Source: Conexibacter woesei DSM 14684 (lineage in GTDB: Bacteria > Actinomycetota > Thermoleophilia > Solirubrobacterales > Solirubrobacteraceae). From it: a stretch of DNA of 64,000 nucleotides. This document shows, in pieces, positions 8,289 to 18,525 of the stretch (the first letter of the stretch is position 1; each line of letters starts with the position of its first letter). The notes beneath the pieces were generated by a model, which was given only the letters and a program-made list of their open reading frames with translations, had not been told where the DNA came from and ran no database searches. The stretch lies in NCBI RefSeq assembly GCF_000025265.1, contig NC_013739.1:4698001-4762000 (forward strand). Direction: 5' to 3'. The position numbers and the translations under genes are program-made.

Positions 8289-10796
8289 GTGGAGTCACGC
8301 TCGGGGACCGCTCCTGTGCCGTACCGGTGGGACGCGAAGTGGGTGTGGCTCGGCGACACCGGCCACCGCCCCGGCCTCCTGGCCGGCGCGGTCGACCCGG
8401 CCGTCTACGACCGCTTCGTCCTCCTGCGGCGGGCCTTCGACCTCACCGAGGTGCCCGGCGAAGCGGTGCTGCGAGCGGTCGCCAACTCGCGCCTCGTCGT
8501 CTGGGTGAACGGCCACGAGGTCGCCCGCGGGCCGGTCCGCTCGGACGCGCGGAGCACGCGCTGCGAGCTCGTCGCGGTCGCCGAGCAGCTGCGCCCCGGC
8601 CGCAACGCGGTCGCGGTGCTCGCCCGCTACTACGGGGTCCCCACCGCCTGGTGGCTGCCGACGCCGGTCACGCTCGGCCTCGGCGGGGGAGCGGTGGCGG
8701 CCGAGCTCCGGCTCGGGGATGGCGAGGTGATCGCGACCGACGAGCGCTGGCGGGCGCTGGCCGGGGACGCCTGGGCGCCGGGGCCGCCGTCGTTCGAGGA
8801 CGGGACGGGGTTCCTGCGCGAGATGGTCGACGCGCGGCAGCTTCCCGCGGGCTGGACGGAGGCGGACTTCGACGACGCCGCGTGGCCGCGAGCGGAGCCG
8901 ATCGACCCGCGCAACGACGGGTACCTCGGCGTCCTCGAGCCGCCGAGCGACCCGTTCGGCCGCTTGCCGCCGCGGCCGATACCGCAGCTCTCCGGCGACG
9001 ACCGCAGGCCACGCAGAGCGGTCGTGGTGCCGACCGCCGCCGCCGTCTCGCCCGCCGCCGACGACCCGGTCGAGCAGGTGCTCGCCGACCAGCGGGCCGC
9101 GGTCCTCAGCGCGACCCGGCCCGCGCTGCCCGCCGACGGGAGCGTCGAGGTCCCCGGCGGCAGCCCGCAGCTGGTCGCGTTCGACTTCGGGGAGACCGTC
9201 GCTGGGACGGTCCGGCTCGACGTCGAGGGGCCCACGGGGACGCGGATCGACGTCGCGCTCGGCGAGGAGCTCGACGACGACGGCCTGCTCGTCGCCGAGT
9301 TCGCGCACGCCGGCCTGCGCTACACCGCCCGCGGCGCCGACGACGGCTACGAGTCGTTCGACCCGCTGGGGGGCCGCTACGCGGTCGCCTCGGTGCGCGC
9401 CGAGAGCGCGGTGCGCCTGCGGGTCGCGGTCCGTGAGCGGCTCTTCCCCCGTGCGCGCGTCCCCTCGGCACCGTTCCGCTGCAGCGACGAGCTGCTGAAC
9501 GAGGTCTTCGCGATCGGGCTGCGCACGGTCGAGCTCTGCTCGCAGGACGCCTACATCGACTGCCCGACCCGCGAGGCCCGCGCCTGGACCGGGGACTTCG
9601 TCGTCCACCAGTCGGTGCACCTCGCGACCGCCGAGGACTGGTCGCTGGCGCGCTGGAACCCGGTCCTCGCCGACACGCCGCGCAGCGACGGGATGCTGCC
9701 GATGGCGGTCTGCTCAAACCTGGGCGGCGGTCCGCTGGAGGGCAGCTACATCCCCGACTGGGCCCTGCACTGGATCCGCGCCGTGCGGAACCTCATGCGT
9801 TACACCGGCGACCGGGAGCTGGTGGCCTCGCTGCTCGCCGGCTGCGAGCGCGTGCTGCGCTGGTTCGTGCCGTACCGCGGGCCGGACGGGCTCCTCGCCG
9901 AGGTCCCGGGATGGGTGCTGATCGACTGGAGCGCAGTCCCGGTGGCGGGCACGAGCGCGGCGCTGAACGCGCTCTGGGCGCGCGCGCTGCGCGACCTCGA
10001 GCAGATGGCGGAGTGGCTCGGGGACGGCCACCGCGCGTCCTGGGCGCGGAACCTGCGCCACGACGTGGCCACGGGGTTCGAGGTCTTCTGGGAACCGGAG
10101 CGGGCGCTCTATCGCGACCACCGCGTCGCCGGCGCGGTGCGCCCGGCGGCGAGCCGCCACACCAACGCGGCGGCGATCTGCGCCGCGATCGTGCCCGCCG
10201 AGCGGCTCGCCGGGCTCGCCGCGACCCTCGCCGACCGCAGCCTCCTCGCCCACTCCGCCCCCGCCTTCGAACGCCTCGGCACCGGCGACCTGGCGGCCGG
10301 CGCCGACCTCGTCGCGCACGGCAACCCGGAGCCGAGCTGGGACCAGCAGCGCTGGATCCTCGAGGCGCAGCCCTTCTTCCGCTACGTCGTCCACGACGCG
10401 CTGGCGGAGGCGGGCCGCGCCGACCTCGTCGCCGACGCCTGCCGCGACTGGGGCAGGTGCGTGCGGGCGGGCGAGCGCACCTGGCCGGAGACCTGGGTGG
10501 GCGGCTCCCACTGCCACGGCTGGAGCTCGACCCCGACCCGCGATCTGGTCGTCTACACGCTGGGCGTGCAGCCGGCCGAGCCGGGCTTCGCCCGCGCCCG
10601 TGTCGCCCCGGCGCTCGGCGACCTGGCGTGGGCCGAGGGAACGGCGCCGACTCCCCACGGTCCGCTGTGGGTGCGGGCCGACGCCGAGAGCGGACGGCTC
10701 GCGATCGACAGCCCGGTCCCGCTCGACGTCGAGTGGGGCGGCGAGCAGCGGCAGCTCGGGCCCGGGCGGCACGAGCTGCGGTCGGCTACCAGCTGA
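8289..10796 (+). CDS. GH78-like alpha-L-rhamnosidase (six-hairpin glycosidase)
   Basis: An 835-residue cytoplasmic protein, GTG start, no signal peptide. N-terminal beta-sandwich domains (roughly 1-380) include a carbohydrate-binding-like VNGHEVARGPVRSD segment. The (alpha/alpha)6 catalytic domain follows, with DCPTREARAWTGDF near residue 424, matching the acidic active-site region of GH78 (commonly DCPQRDER.GW.GD). A later WDQQRWILEAQPFFRYV and a C-terminal beta-domain fit the family. Lack of export means the substrate must be imported first, presumably by the ABC system encoded on the opposite strand. It is preceded by a LacI operator and overlaps the P450 gene tail to tail by 11 bases. Confidence 0.75.
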   Translation: MESRSGTAPVPYRWDAKWVWLGDTGHRPGLLAGAVDPAVYDRFVLLRRAFDLTEVPGEAVLRAVANSRLVVWVNGHEVARGPVRSDARSTRCELVAVAEQLRPGRNAVAVLARYYGVPTAWWLPTPVTLGLGGGAVAAELRLGDGEVIATDERWRALAGDAWAPGPPSFEDGTGFLREMVDARQLPAGWTEADFDDAAWPRAEPIDPRNDGYLGVLEPPSDPFGRLPPRPIPQLSGDDRRPRRAVVVPTAAAVSPAADDPVEQVLADQRAAVLSATRPALPADGSVEVPGGSPQLVAFDFGETVAGTVRLDVEGPTGTRIDVALGEELDDDGLLVAEFAHAGLRYTARGADDGYESFDPLGGRYAVASVRAESAVRLRVAVRERLFPRARVPSAPFRCSDELLNEVFAIGLRTVELCSQDAYIDCPTREARAWTGDFVVHQSVHLATAEDWSLARWNPVLADTPRSDGMLPMAVCSNLGGGPLEGSYIPDWALHWIRAVRNLMRYTGDRELVASLLAGCERVLRWFVPYRGPDGLLAEVPGWVLIDWSAVPVAGTSAALNALWARALRDLEQMAEWLGDGHRASWARNLRHDVATGFEVFWEPERALYRDHRVAGAVRPAASRHTNAAAICAAIVPAERLAGLAATLADRSLLAHSAPAFERLGTGDLAAGADLVAHGNPEPSWDQQRWILEAQPFFRYVVHDALAEAGRADLVADACRDWGRCVRAGERTWPETWVGGSHCHGWSSTPTRDLVVYTLGVQPAEPGFARARVAPALGDLAWAEGTAPTPHGPLWVRADAESGRLAIDSPVPLDVEWGGEQRQLGPGRHELRSATS

Positions 10797-11979
10797 CGGG
10801 CAGCGCGAGCGCGCGGTAGACGCCGACGTCGGCGCTCTCGATCGGCAGCTCCTCCTCCGACGCGGAGAGGCGCAGCGCCGGGAAGCGGCGGGCGAGCCCC
10901 GCCAGCGCGACCTGCAGCTCGACCCGCGCCAGGTGCTGGCCGATGCACTTGTGGATGCCGTGCCCGAACGCGAGGTGCCCCTGTGCGCCGCGGTCGAGCC
11001 GCAGCTCGTCGGGCGCGGGGAACTTGGCACGGTCGTGGTTCGCGGTCAGCAACGACACCGTGACCCGTTCGCCGGCGCGGATCGTCACGTCGTCCAGCTC
11101 GACGTCCTCGGTCGCGACGCGGGTGAAGCTCTGCTCGACGATCGACAGATAGCGCAGCAGCTCCTCGCTCCACTGCCCGATCAGCGACGGGTCGGCGCAG
11201 AGCGCCTCCCATGCCTCGCGCTCGCGCAGCAGCGCCAGCGCCCCGAGCGCGATCGCGTTGGCCGTCGTCTCGTGGCCCGTGATGAACAGCTCCATCGCGA
11301 TCCCCGCCAGCTCCCGGTCGTCCAGCTCGCCCCCTTGGGCCAAGTCCGTCAGGAGGTCGTCCTGCGGGTCGGCGTGCTTGCGCGCGACGACCTCGTGCAC
11401 GTAGTCGGCGAAGGCGCCGAAGGCCGCCGCGATCTCGGCCGGCGTCGCGGCCGAGTCGAGCATCGTCTCGGTCGGGCGCAGGAACCGCTGCTCGTCGCTC
11501 GCCGGCACGCCGAGCAGCTCGCAGATCACCCGCGACGGGACCGCCAGCGCGAACGCCGTCCGCAGGTCCGCCGGCGGGCCGGATCGCTCCATCGCGGTCA
11601 GCAGGTCGGCGACGATCGCCTCGATCCGGGTGCGCCGCTCGGCGACCCGGCCCGGCGTGAAGCGCCCGGCGACCGCGCGCCGCAGGCGCGTGTGGTCGGG
11701 CGGGTTCTTGAGGCTGACGAAGCCGTCGTCGAGCCCGGCGATCGCCTCGTCGAACGTCGCCTGGACGGCGGCGTCGCCGACCGGCTGCGCCATCACGACG
11801 GCGAGCCGGCGGTCCGCGACGACGCGGCGCGCCGCCTCGTGGGACGTCACCAGCCAGCCGACCTGCCCGTCGGCGTACTGCAGGCGCTGCGGCGCGTCGG
11901 CGGCAGCCAGCGCGGCGAGCTCGGCGGGCGGATCGAAGAGGTTCGCCCGCCCGATCGGCAGCTGGATCGGCTCCGCCAT
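10786..11979 (-). CDS. Cytochrome P450 (third of the operon)
   Basis: A 397-residue soluble class-I type bacterial P450. I-helix GHETT at 235-239 (oxygen activation), E-x-x-R in EELLRYL (272-276), heme loop FGHGIHKCIG with Cys345 as the thiolate ligand, and PPDHTRLRR in the C-helix. It is the last gene of the long operon starting at 25214, 7 bases after the NHL gene. Such enzymes need a ferredoxin and a ferredoxin reductase; candidates are the ferredoxin at 22503-22709 and FprA at 246-1637. The substrate is unknown. Neighbouring sugar genes and formaldehyde dehydrogenase make O-demethylation a reasonable guess. Confidence 0.95.
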   Translation of the reverse strand: MAEPIQLPIGRANLFDPPAELAALAAADAPQRLQYADGQVGWLVTSHEAARRVVADRRLAVVMAQPVGDAAVQATFDEAIAGLDDGFVSLKNPPDHTRLRRAVAGRFTPGRVAERRTRIEAIVADLLTAMERSGPPADLRTAFALAVPSRVICELLGVPASDEQRFLRPTETMLDSAATPAEIAAAFGAFADYVHEVVARKHADPQDDLLTDLAQGGELDDRELAGIAMELFITGHETTANAIALGALALLREREAWEALCADPSLIGQWSEELLRYLSIVEQSFTRVATEDVELDDVTIRAGERVTVSLLTANHDRAKFPAPDELRLDRGAQGHLAFGHGIHKCIGQHLARVELQVALAGLARRFPALRLSASEEELPIESADVGVYRALALPVSW

Positions 11980-11986
11980 GTCACCC

Positions 11987-12949
11987 TCACCCGACGCGGA
12001 CGATGCGGCCGCCCAGGACCCACTCGGCGACGTAGATGCGCCCGGCGGCGTCGACCGCCAGCCCGTGCGGGCTGTTGAAGCGCCCGTGCGGCAGCTCCGG
12101 GCGGACGGTGCGCCCGTCGGCGTCGAGCGCGTTCGGCCAGCCCGGGCGCGCGGTCGCCTGCGGATCGTCGCCGATCCGCTCGACGACGCGGTCGTCGCAA
12201 TCGAGGATCGTCAGCCGCGCCTCCAGCTCGGCGACGACCAGCTCCTCGCCGCGGAGCGCCAGGCCGCTCGGCGCCCGCAGGCCCTCGTCGACCGCGCGCA
12301 GGAAGGTCCCGTCGAGGTCGTAGACGACGATCCGGTCGTTGCCGCGGTCGGTCACGTAGAGCTGCGGGCGCTCCGGCCGGCGGCGGTCGATCAGCAGGCC
12401 GTGAGGGCAGTCGAAGCGGCCGGCGCCCTCCTCGCCGGTGAGCGTCAGCAGCAGCTCGCCGTCGCGCGAGAGGTGGTGGACCAGCTCGGCGCCATAGCCG
12501 TCGGCCACCCAGACCGTGCCGTCGCCGGCGTCGTCGACCATGACGGTCGTCGGCCGGTAGACCTCGCTCTCGTAGACCGGCGTGGCCGGCGTCGGCAGCT
12601 CCGCGATCAGGTCGCCGTCGAGGCCGACCGCGACGACCCGGCCGTGGGCGCTCGGCACCACCGCGTCGTGAACCCCCTGGGCGTCACGGGCGAAGGTGAT
12701 GCCGGGATCGGCGACCCACAGCTCCTGCGCCCCGGCGGGCCCAGCGATCGTCAGCCCGTGCCCCTCCCCGAGGCCGCTCGCGAACTCCCCCACGGCCCGC
12801 CCGTCGGCGTCGAGGATCCAGAAGCGATCGCCGCCGGAGCGGAAGCCGACGATCCGCTGGTCGGCGGTCACCGCGAGGTCGTGGTGTGCCCACGCGTCGT
12901 CGCCGTAGAGCGCGACGCCGGCCGCGACCCACTGCTCGTTCCAGGTCAT
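11987..12949 (-). CDS. NHL-repeat / SMP-30-like six-bladed beta-propeller protein
   Basis: A 320-residue protein built of repeated blades of the kind DCPHGLLID..LYVTDRGNDRIVVYDLDG and FNSPHGLAVDAAGRIYVAEW, typical of NHL repeats. There is no signal peptide and no obvious catalytic signature, although propellers of this type include lactonases and hydrolases (SMP-30/gluconolactonase). It lies between formaldehyde dehydrogenase and a P450 in the same operon, with gaps of 12 and 7 bases. A lactonase or sugar-acid hydrolase role would fit a sugar catabolic operon, but nothing in the sequence proves it. Confidence 0.7.
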   Translation of the reverse strand: MTWNEQWVAAGVALYGDDAWAHHDLAVTADQRIVGFRSGGDRFWILDADGRAVGEFASGLGEGHGLTIAGPAGAQELWVADPGITFARDAQGVHDAVVPSAHGRVVAVGLDGDLIAELPTPATPVYESEVYRPTTVMVDDAGDGTVWVADGYGAELVHHLSRDGELLLTLTGEEGAGRFDCPHGLLIDRRRPERPQLYVTDRGNDRIVVYDLDGTFLRAVDEGLRAPSGLALRGEELVVAELEARLTILDCDDRVVERIGDDPQATARPGWPNALDADGRTVRPELPHGRFNSPHGLAVDAAGRIYVAEWVLGGRIVRVG

Positions 12950-12961
12950 CGGACGACGTCC

Positions 12962-14179
12962 TCAGCTCCGGACCATCCCGTGCGGGTCGATCACGTACTT
13001 GCGGGCGGCGCCCTGGTCGAAGTCCCCGTACCCCCGCGGCGCGTCGTCGAGCCCGATCACCGTCGCGTTGACCGCGCGAGCGATCTGCGCCTTGTCGTTG
13101 AGGATCATCTGCATCAGGCCGTGGTGGTAGCGCATCACCGGGCACTGGCCGGTCGTGAAGCTGTGCGACTTCGCCCAGCCGAGCCCGATCCGGATCGAAA
13201 GCGAGCCCTCCTTCGCCGCGTCGTCGACCGCGCCGGGATCGCCGGTCACGTAGAGCCCGGGGATGCCGAGCTTCCCGCCCGCCCGTGTCACGTCCATGAT
13301 CGAGTTGAGCACGGTGGCCGGCGCCTCGTGGCCGGCGTCGCCGCCGTGACCGCGTGCCTCGAAGCCGACCGCGTCGATCGCCGCGTCGACCTCGGGCACG
13401 CCGAGGATCTGCTCGATCTGGTCCTTCGGGTCGCCCGCGGAGACGTCGATCGTCTCGCAGCCGAAGCTGCGCGCCTGGGCCAGCCGCTCGGGGATCAGGT
13501 CGCCGACGATCACCACCGCGGCGCCGAGCAGCTGCGCGGAGTGGGCGGCGGCGAGACCGACCGGACCGGCGCCGGCGACGTAGACCGTCGAGCCCGAGGT
13601 GACACCCGCCGTGACCGCCCCGTGGTACCCCGTCGGGAAGATGTCGGAGAGCATCGTCAGGTCGAGGATCTTCTCCAGCGCCTGCTCCTTGTCGGGGAAC
13701 TTGAGCAGGTTCCAGTCGGCGTAGGGGACGACCGCGTACTCGGCCTGGCCGCCGACCCAGCCGCCCATGTCGACGTAGCCGTAGGCCGAGCCGGGACGGT
13801 CCGGGTTGACGCTGAGGCAGACCCCGGTGTCGCCAGTCTTGCAGCGCCGGCAGCGTCCGCAGGCGATGTTGAACGGGACCGAGCAGAGGTCCCCGACCTC
13901 GATGAACTCAACGCCCGGCCCGACCGCGACCACCTCGCCGGTGATCTCGTGACCGAGGATCAGGCCGGCGGGCGCGGTCGTGCGACCGCGGACCATGTGC
14001 TGGTCGGAGCCGCAGATGTTCGTCGTGACGCACTTGACGATCGCCGCGTGCGGGAGCTTGCGGCCGACGTTCGCCGGGTGGACCCCAGGGCCGTCCTGCA
14101 GCTCGAAGGTCGGGAAGTCCATGCTGCGGACCTCGACCTTGCCCGGCGCGATGTAGGCGACGCCTCGGTTATCCGGCAT
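12962..14179 (-). CDS. fdhA: Glutathione-independent zinc formaldehyde dehydrogenase
   Basis: A 405-residue medium-chain zinc dehydrogenase that oxidises formaldehyde to formate with NAD, without glutathione. Catalytic Zn ligands Cys56 (NICGSD) and His77 (GHEITGEV), structural Zn cysteines 107/110/113/121, and nucleotide motif GAGPVG. The insert PYGDWN-like [14 protein letters not shown], the segment [16 protein letters not shown] and the [16 protein letters not shown] loop are diagnostic of the Pseudomonas-type FdhA subfamily as I remember it. The start overlaps the ATPase stop by 11 bases, so it is translated with the sugar ABC genes. Placement among three P450s suggests it removes formaldehyde made by O-demethylation. 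Confidence 0.9.
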   Translation of the reverse strand: MPDNRGVAYIAPGKVEVRSMDFPTFELQDGPGVHPANVGRKLPHAAIVKCVTTNICGSDQHMVRGRTTAPAGLILGHEITGEVVAVGPGVEFIEVGDLCSVPFNIACGRCRRCKTGDTGVCLSVNPDRPGSAYGYVDMGGWVGGQAEYAVVPYADWNLLKFPDKEQALEKILDLTMLSDIFPTGYHGAVTAGVTSGSTVYVAGAGPVGLAAAHSAQLLGAAVVIVGDLIPERLAQARSFGCETIDVSAGDPKDQIEQILGVPEVDAAIDAVGFEARGHGGDAGHEAPATVLNSIMDVTRAGGKLGIPGLYVTGDPGAVDDAAKEGSLSIRIGLGWAKSHSFTTGQCPVMRYHHGLMQMILNDKAQIARAVNATVIGLDDAPRGYGDFDQGAARKYVIDPHGMVRS

Positions 14180-15365
14180 GGATCTTCCTTTCGCTCGCGT
14201 TCTCGTCGGTCGTGGGCCCGGCGAGCGCCAATCCGCTCTCCGGGTCGAAGAACTGCAGCCGGCTCGTGTCGATCGCCAGCTCGACCTCGTCGCCGGGACT
14301 GAGCGATCGACGCGGGACGAGCGCAGCGGTGAACAGCGCGCGCTCGTCGACGAGCAGCTGCTCGTCGCCGGCCTGCTCCACGCCGACGGCAGCGTCGACG
14401 TCGACCCGGGGCGCATCGAGCGGGAAGATCGCGTGGATCTCGTCGCCGAGGTTCTCGACGACCTCGAGTCGCGCCGAGAGGCGCGGGGCGGAGGCATCCG
14501 CGAACTCGGCCAGCTCGAACGCGGAGGGGCGGACCCCGACGACCACCTTCGAGCCGGCTGTGAGCGCCGCGTGCGCGGGGACCGGGATCGCATGGCCGCC
14601 GATCTGCAGCGAGCCGTCGCTCACCTCGGCTTCGACGAGGTTGATCGTCGGGCTGCCGATGAACGCGGCGACGAACAGGTTCCGCGGCTGGTGGAACAGC
14701 TCCTGCGGGGTGCCGACCTGCTGCAGGGCGCCGTCCTTCAGCACCGCCACCCGCTGGCCCAGCGTCATCGCCTCGATCTGGTCGTGGGTCACGTAGATCG
14801 TCGTGACGCCAAGCCGCTCGTGCAAGCGGGCGAGCTCGGAGCGCATCGCGATCCGCAGCTTCGCGTCGAGGTTCGACAGCGGCTCGTCCATCAGGAACGC
14901 GGCCGGCTCGCGCACCATCGCCCGCCCCATCGCGACCCGCTGCCGCTGGCCGCCGGAGAGCTGCCCCGGCGTGCGCGACGCGAGCTCCGTCAGGCGCAGC
15001 ATGCGCATGACGTCGTCGACCCGCTGGGTGCGCTCCGCCTTCGGCATCTTGCGCAGCTTCAGCGCGAAGCTCAGGTTCTCGGCCACGGTCATCTGCGGGT
15101 AGAGCGCGTAGCTCTGGAACACCATCGCGATGTCGCGTTCCTTCGGCGGCGCGTGGGTCGCGTCGGTGCCGTCGATCAGGATCTGCCCGGAGCTGATGTC
15201 CTCGATCCCGGCGATCATCCGCAGGAGCGTCGACTTGCCGCAGCCCGACGGGCCGACCAGGACGAGGAACTCGCCGTCGGCGATCTCGAGCGTTACGCGG
15301 TCGACGGCGGCGGCCGCCGACTTCGGGAAGGCCTTGGTCACTTCATGGAGCTGGATCGAGCCCAT
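14169..15365 (-). CDS. Sugar ABC transporter ATP-binding protein (MsmK/UgpC family)
   Basis: A 398-residue ATPase energising a MalFG-type importer. Walker [10 protein letters not shown] near residue 38, Q-loop [10 protein letters not shown], signature LSGGQRQR, Walker [16 protein letters not shown] and switch His in YVTHDQ. The C-terminal TOBE/regulatory domain (about 245-390) is full length. It is 40 bases downstream of the permease and overlaps fdhA. The presence of a dedicated ATPase means this importer need not borrow one from elsewhere. Confidence 0.95.
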   Translation of the reverse strand: MGSIQLHEVTKAFPKSAAAAVDRVTLEIADGEFLVLVGPSGCGKSTLLRMIAGIEDISSGQILIDGTDATHAPPKERDIAMVFQSYALYPQMTVAENLSFALKLRKMPKAERTQRVDDVMRMLRLTELASRTPGQLSGGQRQRVAMGRAMVREPAAFLMDEPLSNLDAKLRIAMRSELARLHERLGVTTIYVTHDQIEAMTLGQRVAVLKDGALQQVGTPQELFHQPRNLFVAAFIGSPTINLVEAEVSDGSLQIGGHAIPVPAHAALTAGSKVVVGVRPSAFELAEFADASAPRLSARLEVVENLGDEIHAIFPLDAPRVDVDAAVGVEQAGDEQLLVDERALFTAALVPRRSLSPGDEVELAIDTSRLQFFDPESGLALAGPTTDENASERKIHAG

Positions 15366-15405
15366 GGCGTCTCCCTTGAGGTAGCGGTGAACAGGTCGAA
15401 GCGGC

Positions 15406-16245
15406 TCACTTCAGCGCTCCGGTGGTGAGGCCTCGGGCGAGGTCGCGCTGGAAGAAGAAGAAGATCACCAGCGGCGGGACCATCGACATCATCAGGCCCG
15501 CGGAGAGGATCCCCAGGCCCTGGTCGAAGTGGCCCTGGAACTGGCCGATCCCGACCATCATCGTGCGTTGGGGCTCGCGTTGGAGCAGCACCAGCGAGTA
15601 GAGGAACTCGTTCCACAGAAACAGGAAGTTGAGCGTCATCAGCGTCAGCAGGCCCGGCCGCACGAGCGGCAGCACCACCGACCAGAGCGTCCGCAGCGGG
15701 CCGGCGCCGTCGAGCATCGCGGCCTTCAGCAGCTCGCCGGGGACCGCGCGCATGAACGACGCCAGCAGGAAGATGCTGAACGGCAGCTGGAGCGCGGTGT
15801 ACGTCAGGATCAGCCCCAGCCGGTCGTTCAGCAGGCCCGCGTCGAGGACGACCTTGAAGATCGGGATCACGATCGCCACCGGCGGCAGCGCCATCAACGC
15901 CGCCACGACCACCAACGTCGTGCGCCGCAGCGGGAACTCGAAGTGGACCAGCGCGTACGCGGCGAGCGATGCGAGCACGGTCAGGAGCAGCACGGCCGGC
16001 ACCACGACCAGCAGCGAGTTGATCGCCAGCGTGTCGATCCCCATGTCGGAGAAGGCCCGGTCGACGTTGTCGAAGGTGAGCGCCTGCGGCAGCCCGCCGG
16101 GGGCCCGCCGGTAGTCCTCGGACGTGCGCAGCGCCGTCGAGAGCAGGAAGAAGAGCGGATAGATCGTCGAGGCGGCGAGCGTGGCGAAGATCAGCCACAC
16201 CACCGCGCGCCGGCCCCGGCGCCCGATCGTCTGCGGACTGCTCAT
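15406..16245 (-). CDS. Sugar ABC transporter permease, MalG type
   Basis: A 279-residue inner-membrane permease with six predicted membrane segments. The EAA loop reads [24 protein letters not shown], which docks the ATPase. The start ATG at 16243-16245 overlaps the MalF-type gene by 4 bases. It pairs with the upstream permease to form the channel for the sugar or glycoside bound by the lipoprotein at 17171-18511. Confidence 0.93.
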   Translation of the reverse strand: MSSPQTIGRRGRRAVVWLIFATLAASTIYPLFFLLSTALRTSEDYRRAPGGLPQALTFDNVDRAFSDMGIDTLAINSLLVVVPAVLLLTVLASLAAYALVHFEFPLRRTTLVVVAALMALPPVAIVIPIFKVVLDAGLLNDRLGLILTYTALQLPFSIFLLASFMRAVPGELLKAAMLDGAGPLRTLWSVVLPLVRPGLLTLMTLNFLFLWNEFLYSLVLLQREPQRTMMVGIGQFQGHFDQGLGILSAGLMMSMVPPLVIFFFFQRDLARGLTTGALK

Positions 16246-17174
16246 CGGATCCCCTTCCGGCGCCCGCGCAGCAGCAGCACGGCGAGGCCCGCGACGACGC
16301 CGATCACGACGACGAGCGCGACCGCGACGGCGCTGGCGTAGCCGAGGTTCCCGTTGCCGAACGCCTCTTGGTACAGGTAGAAGTCGACGGTCGCCGTCGC
16401 GAATCCCGGTCCGCCGTCGGTCAGCGTGTAGATCAACGGGAAGAACGACGTGAACGAGAGGATCACGAGGATGATCGCCCAGAACTGGACCACCGGGCGC
16501 ATCTGCCAGAAGATCACGTGGCGCTGGATCTGCCAGCGCGAGGCGCCGTCGACGCGGGCCGCGTCCTCCAGCTCGCCGTCGAGGTTCGAGAGCGCGCTGA
16601 GGAAGATCAGGACGCCTATGCCGAACGTCCACCAGATGACGATCGCTATGACGACCGGGAGCGCGAGCCCTGGATCGTTGGTCCACTCGCGCGCCAGCCC
16701 GCCGAGCCCGATCGTGCGCAGGAGGCCGTTGAACGGCCCGTCGGGGTCGAGGAACATCCCGTAGTAGACGCCGATCACGACCGGCGACAGGACCACCGGC
16801 AGGAAGAACGCGAAGCGGAAGAAGCGCCAGCCCCAGATCTTGTGGTGCAGGCCCCAGGCAAGCGCGTACGGGACCGCGATCCAGATCGGCAGGGTCGCGA
16901 TGATGATCAGGTTGTGCGTCAGCGCCTGCGTGAAGCGGTCGTCGCTCAGCAGGTCGTTGAAGTTGTCGAGCCCGATCCACTGCGGGTCGGCGAAGCCGTC
17001 CCAGTCGGTGAAGGCGAGCCGCACCGCGTCAGCGGCCGGAATCACGAGCAGCCAGACGAGCAGCGCCAGCGCCGGCGCCAGCAGGAACAGCGGCGTGGCG
17101 CGCCCGGCGGCGCGGCGCAGACGGGTGCCCAGGGCGGGCCCGCGCACCTGCGCGGGCCCGTCGATGGATGTCAC
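16242..17174 (-). CDS. Sugar ABC transporter permease, MalF type
   Basis: A 310-residue permease with an N-terminal membrane anchor (about 27-48) and a six-helix core. EAA loop: DAARVDGASRWQIQRHVIFWQMRP. GTG at 17172-17174 was chosen because it overlaps the stop of the binding-protein gene (GTGA) and gives the usual short cytoplasmic N-terminus. The open frame extends upstream only as low-complexity sequence opposite the binding-protein gene. Confidence 0.92.
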   Translation of the reverse strand: MTSIDGPAQVRGPALGTRLRRAAGRATPLFLLAPALALLVWLLVIPAADAVRLAFTDWDGFADPQWIGLDNFNDLLSDDRFTQALTHNLIIIATLPIWIAVPYALAWGLHHKIWGWRFFRFAFFLPVVLSPVVIGVYYGMFLDPDGPFNGLLRTIGLGGLAREWTNDPGLALPVVIAIVIWWTFGIGVLIFLSALSNLDGELEDAARVDGASRWQIQRHVIFWQMRPVVQFWAIILVILSFTSFFPLIYTLTDGGPGFATATVDFYLYQEAFGNGNLGYASAVAVALVVVIGVVAGLAVLLLRGRRKGIR

Positions 17175-18511
17175 CGGTTGACCTGCTCGGACGTCGCCTG
17201 GATCGACTCCAGCATCTCCTCCTTCGACTTGCGGCCCTGGAGCCACTCCTTCGCCTCCGTGTTCATCGTCTGCGTGACCTGGCTCGGAGTCAGCACGTCG
17301 GTCGCGAGGAACGTCGGCCCGTCGCGGTACCAGTCGCGGATCTGTCTGGCCTGGGACGGCGCGTCGGCCGGCAGCTCCGCGTCCTTGCGGTTGGGCAGCT
17401 CGCCGGTCATCTCGAAGAGCATCTCGAGACCCTCTCTGCTCGCCATGAAGTCGATGTACGCCCATGCGGCGTCCTTGTTCTCGGCGAACTTCGGGATCGA
17501 CCAGCTCCACTCGGGGTTCATCGATATGTACTTGCTGCCCGGCGGCAGGAACATCCCGACGTTCTCCTCGCCGAGCGCTCTGTTGAAGTCACCCCAGTAG
17601 GCGGTGTTCGTCGAGCCGCCGAGGATCATCGCGGCCTTGCCGTCGGCGAAGCGCATCCAGCCGTCATTGAAGAAGGGCGTGGTGAAGCGGTCTCTCTCGA
17701 ACAGCCCCGCTCTCTGCATCATCATCTCGGGCTCGAACGTCTGGGCGACGGCCGGGTCGGTGAAGGGCAGCTCGCCGTCGGCGAGCGCGACCGCCTGCTC
17801 CTGGGTGTTGTAGGTCGGCCACGCCATGTGCCACCACCACTGCGACTCGTAGCCCTCCTTGTTGCCCCCGGTGAACGGCTGGATGCCGGCGGCCTTCAGC
17901 TTCAGGCCGGCGTCGCGGAGGTCCTCCCAGGTTCTCGGCTCGAAGTCGGTCGGCAGACCGGCTCTTCTGAACAGTCTCTTGTTGAAATAGAACATGAAGT
18001 CGGTCTGGGCGATCGGCACGCCGTAGTGCGGACCCTCGGTTCTGTACCCCGGCGTCACCGCATCCCAGCCGGTCAGCTGCTCCTGCATCTCCGGCGTGAT
18101 CCGGTCATTGAGCTCCTCCAGCCCCTTCTGGAACTGGCGGATGCCCCCGGCGTTCGGCATCATCATCACGTCCGGGCCCTCGCGCCCGGTGAACGCCGCC
18201 TGCTGCAGCGCCTGGTACTCGGCGAACGGCTGCGCGACGTGCTCGACGGTCACGTTCGGGTACTTCTTCTTGAACGCCGCGTCGAGCTCCGGGACCGCTC
18301 TCGTGTAGCTCGGGAACGATCTGTAGAAGACGTCCCAGACGACGATCTTGCCGCTGACGTCAGCCGGGTCCGGCGTGCCCGCCGTACTGCTGCCGCTGCT
18401 GCCGCCACCACCGCCGCCGTTGTCGTCGTTCGAGCCTCCGCACGCGACGGCGAACAGCGCGATCGCGCCGACGAGCGCCAGCGCGCAGATGCGCTTGAGC
18501 CTTGTACTCAT
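17171..18511 (-). CDS. Extracellular sugar-binding lipoprotein (ABC transporter)
   Basis: A 446-residue family-1 solute-binding protein. Signal peptide 1-23 ends in the lipobox LFAVAC with lipidated Cys24, followed by a Gly/Ser/Asn-rich linker. The mature part shows the usual KIVVWDVFYRS start and a long aromatic stretch (SQWWWHMAWP, NPEWSWSIP) likely to stack on sugar rings. It delivers substrate to the permeases that follow. About 12 of 25 Arg codons are AGA by hand count, unlike neighbouring cytoplasmic genes, where AGA is very rare. The same bias recurs in other exported proteins of this window. Confidence 0.93.
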   Translation of the reverse strand: MSTRLKRICALALVGAIALFAVACGGSNDDNGGGGGGSSGSSTAGTPDPADVSGKIVVWDVFYRSFPSYTRAVPELDAAFKKKYPNVTVEHVAQPFAEYQALQQAAFTGREGPDVMMMPNAGGIRQFQKGLEELNDRITPEMQEQLTGWDAVTPGYRTEGPHYGVPIAQTDFMFYFNKRLFRRAGLPTDFEPRTWEDLRDAGLKLKAAGIQPFTGGNKEGYESQWWWHMAWPTYNTQEQAVALADGELPFTDPAVAQTFEPEMMMQRAGLFERDRFTTPFFNDGWMRFADGKAAMILGGSTNTAYWGDFNRALGEENVGMFLPPGSKYISMNPEWSWSIPKFAENKDAAWAYIDFMASREGLEMLFEMTGELPNRKDAELPADAPSQARQIRDWYRDGPTFLATDVLTPSQVTQTMNTEAKEWLQGRKSKEEMLESIQATSEQVNR

Positions 18512-18525
18512 TGCCTCTCCTCCAT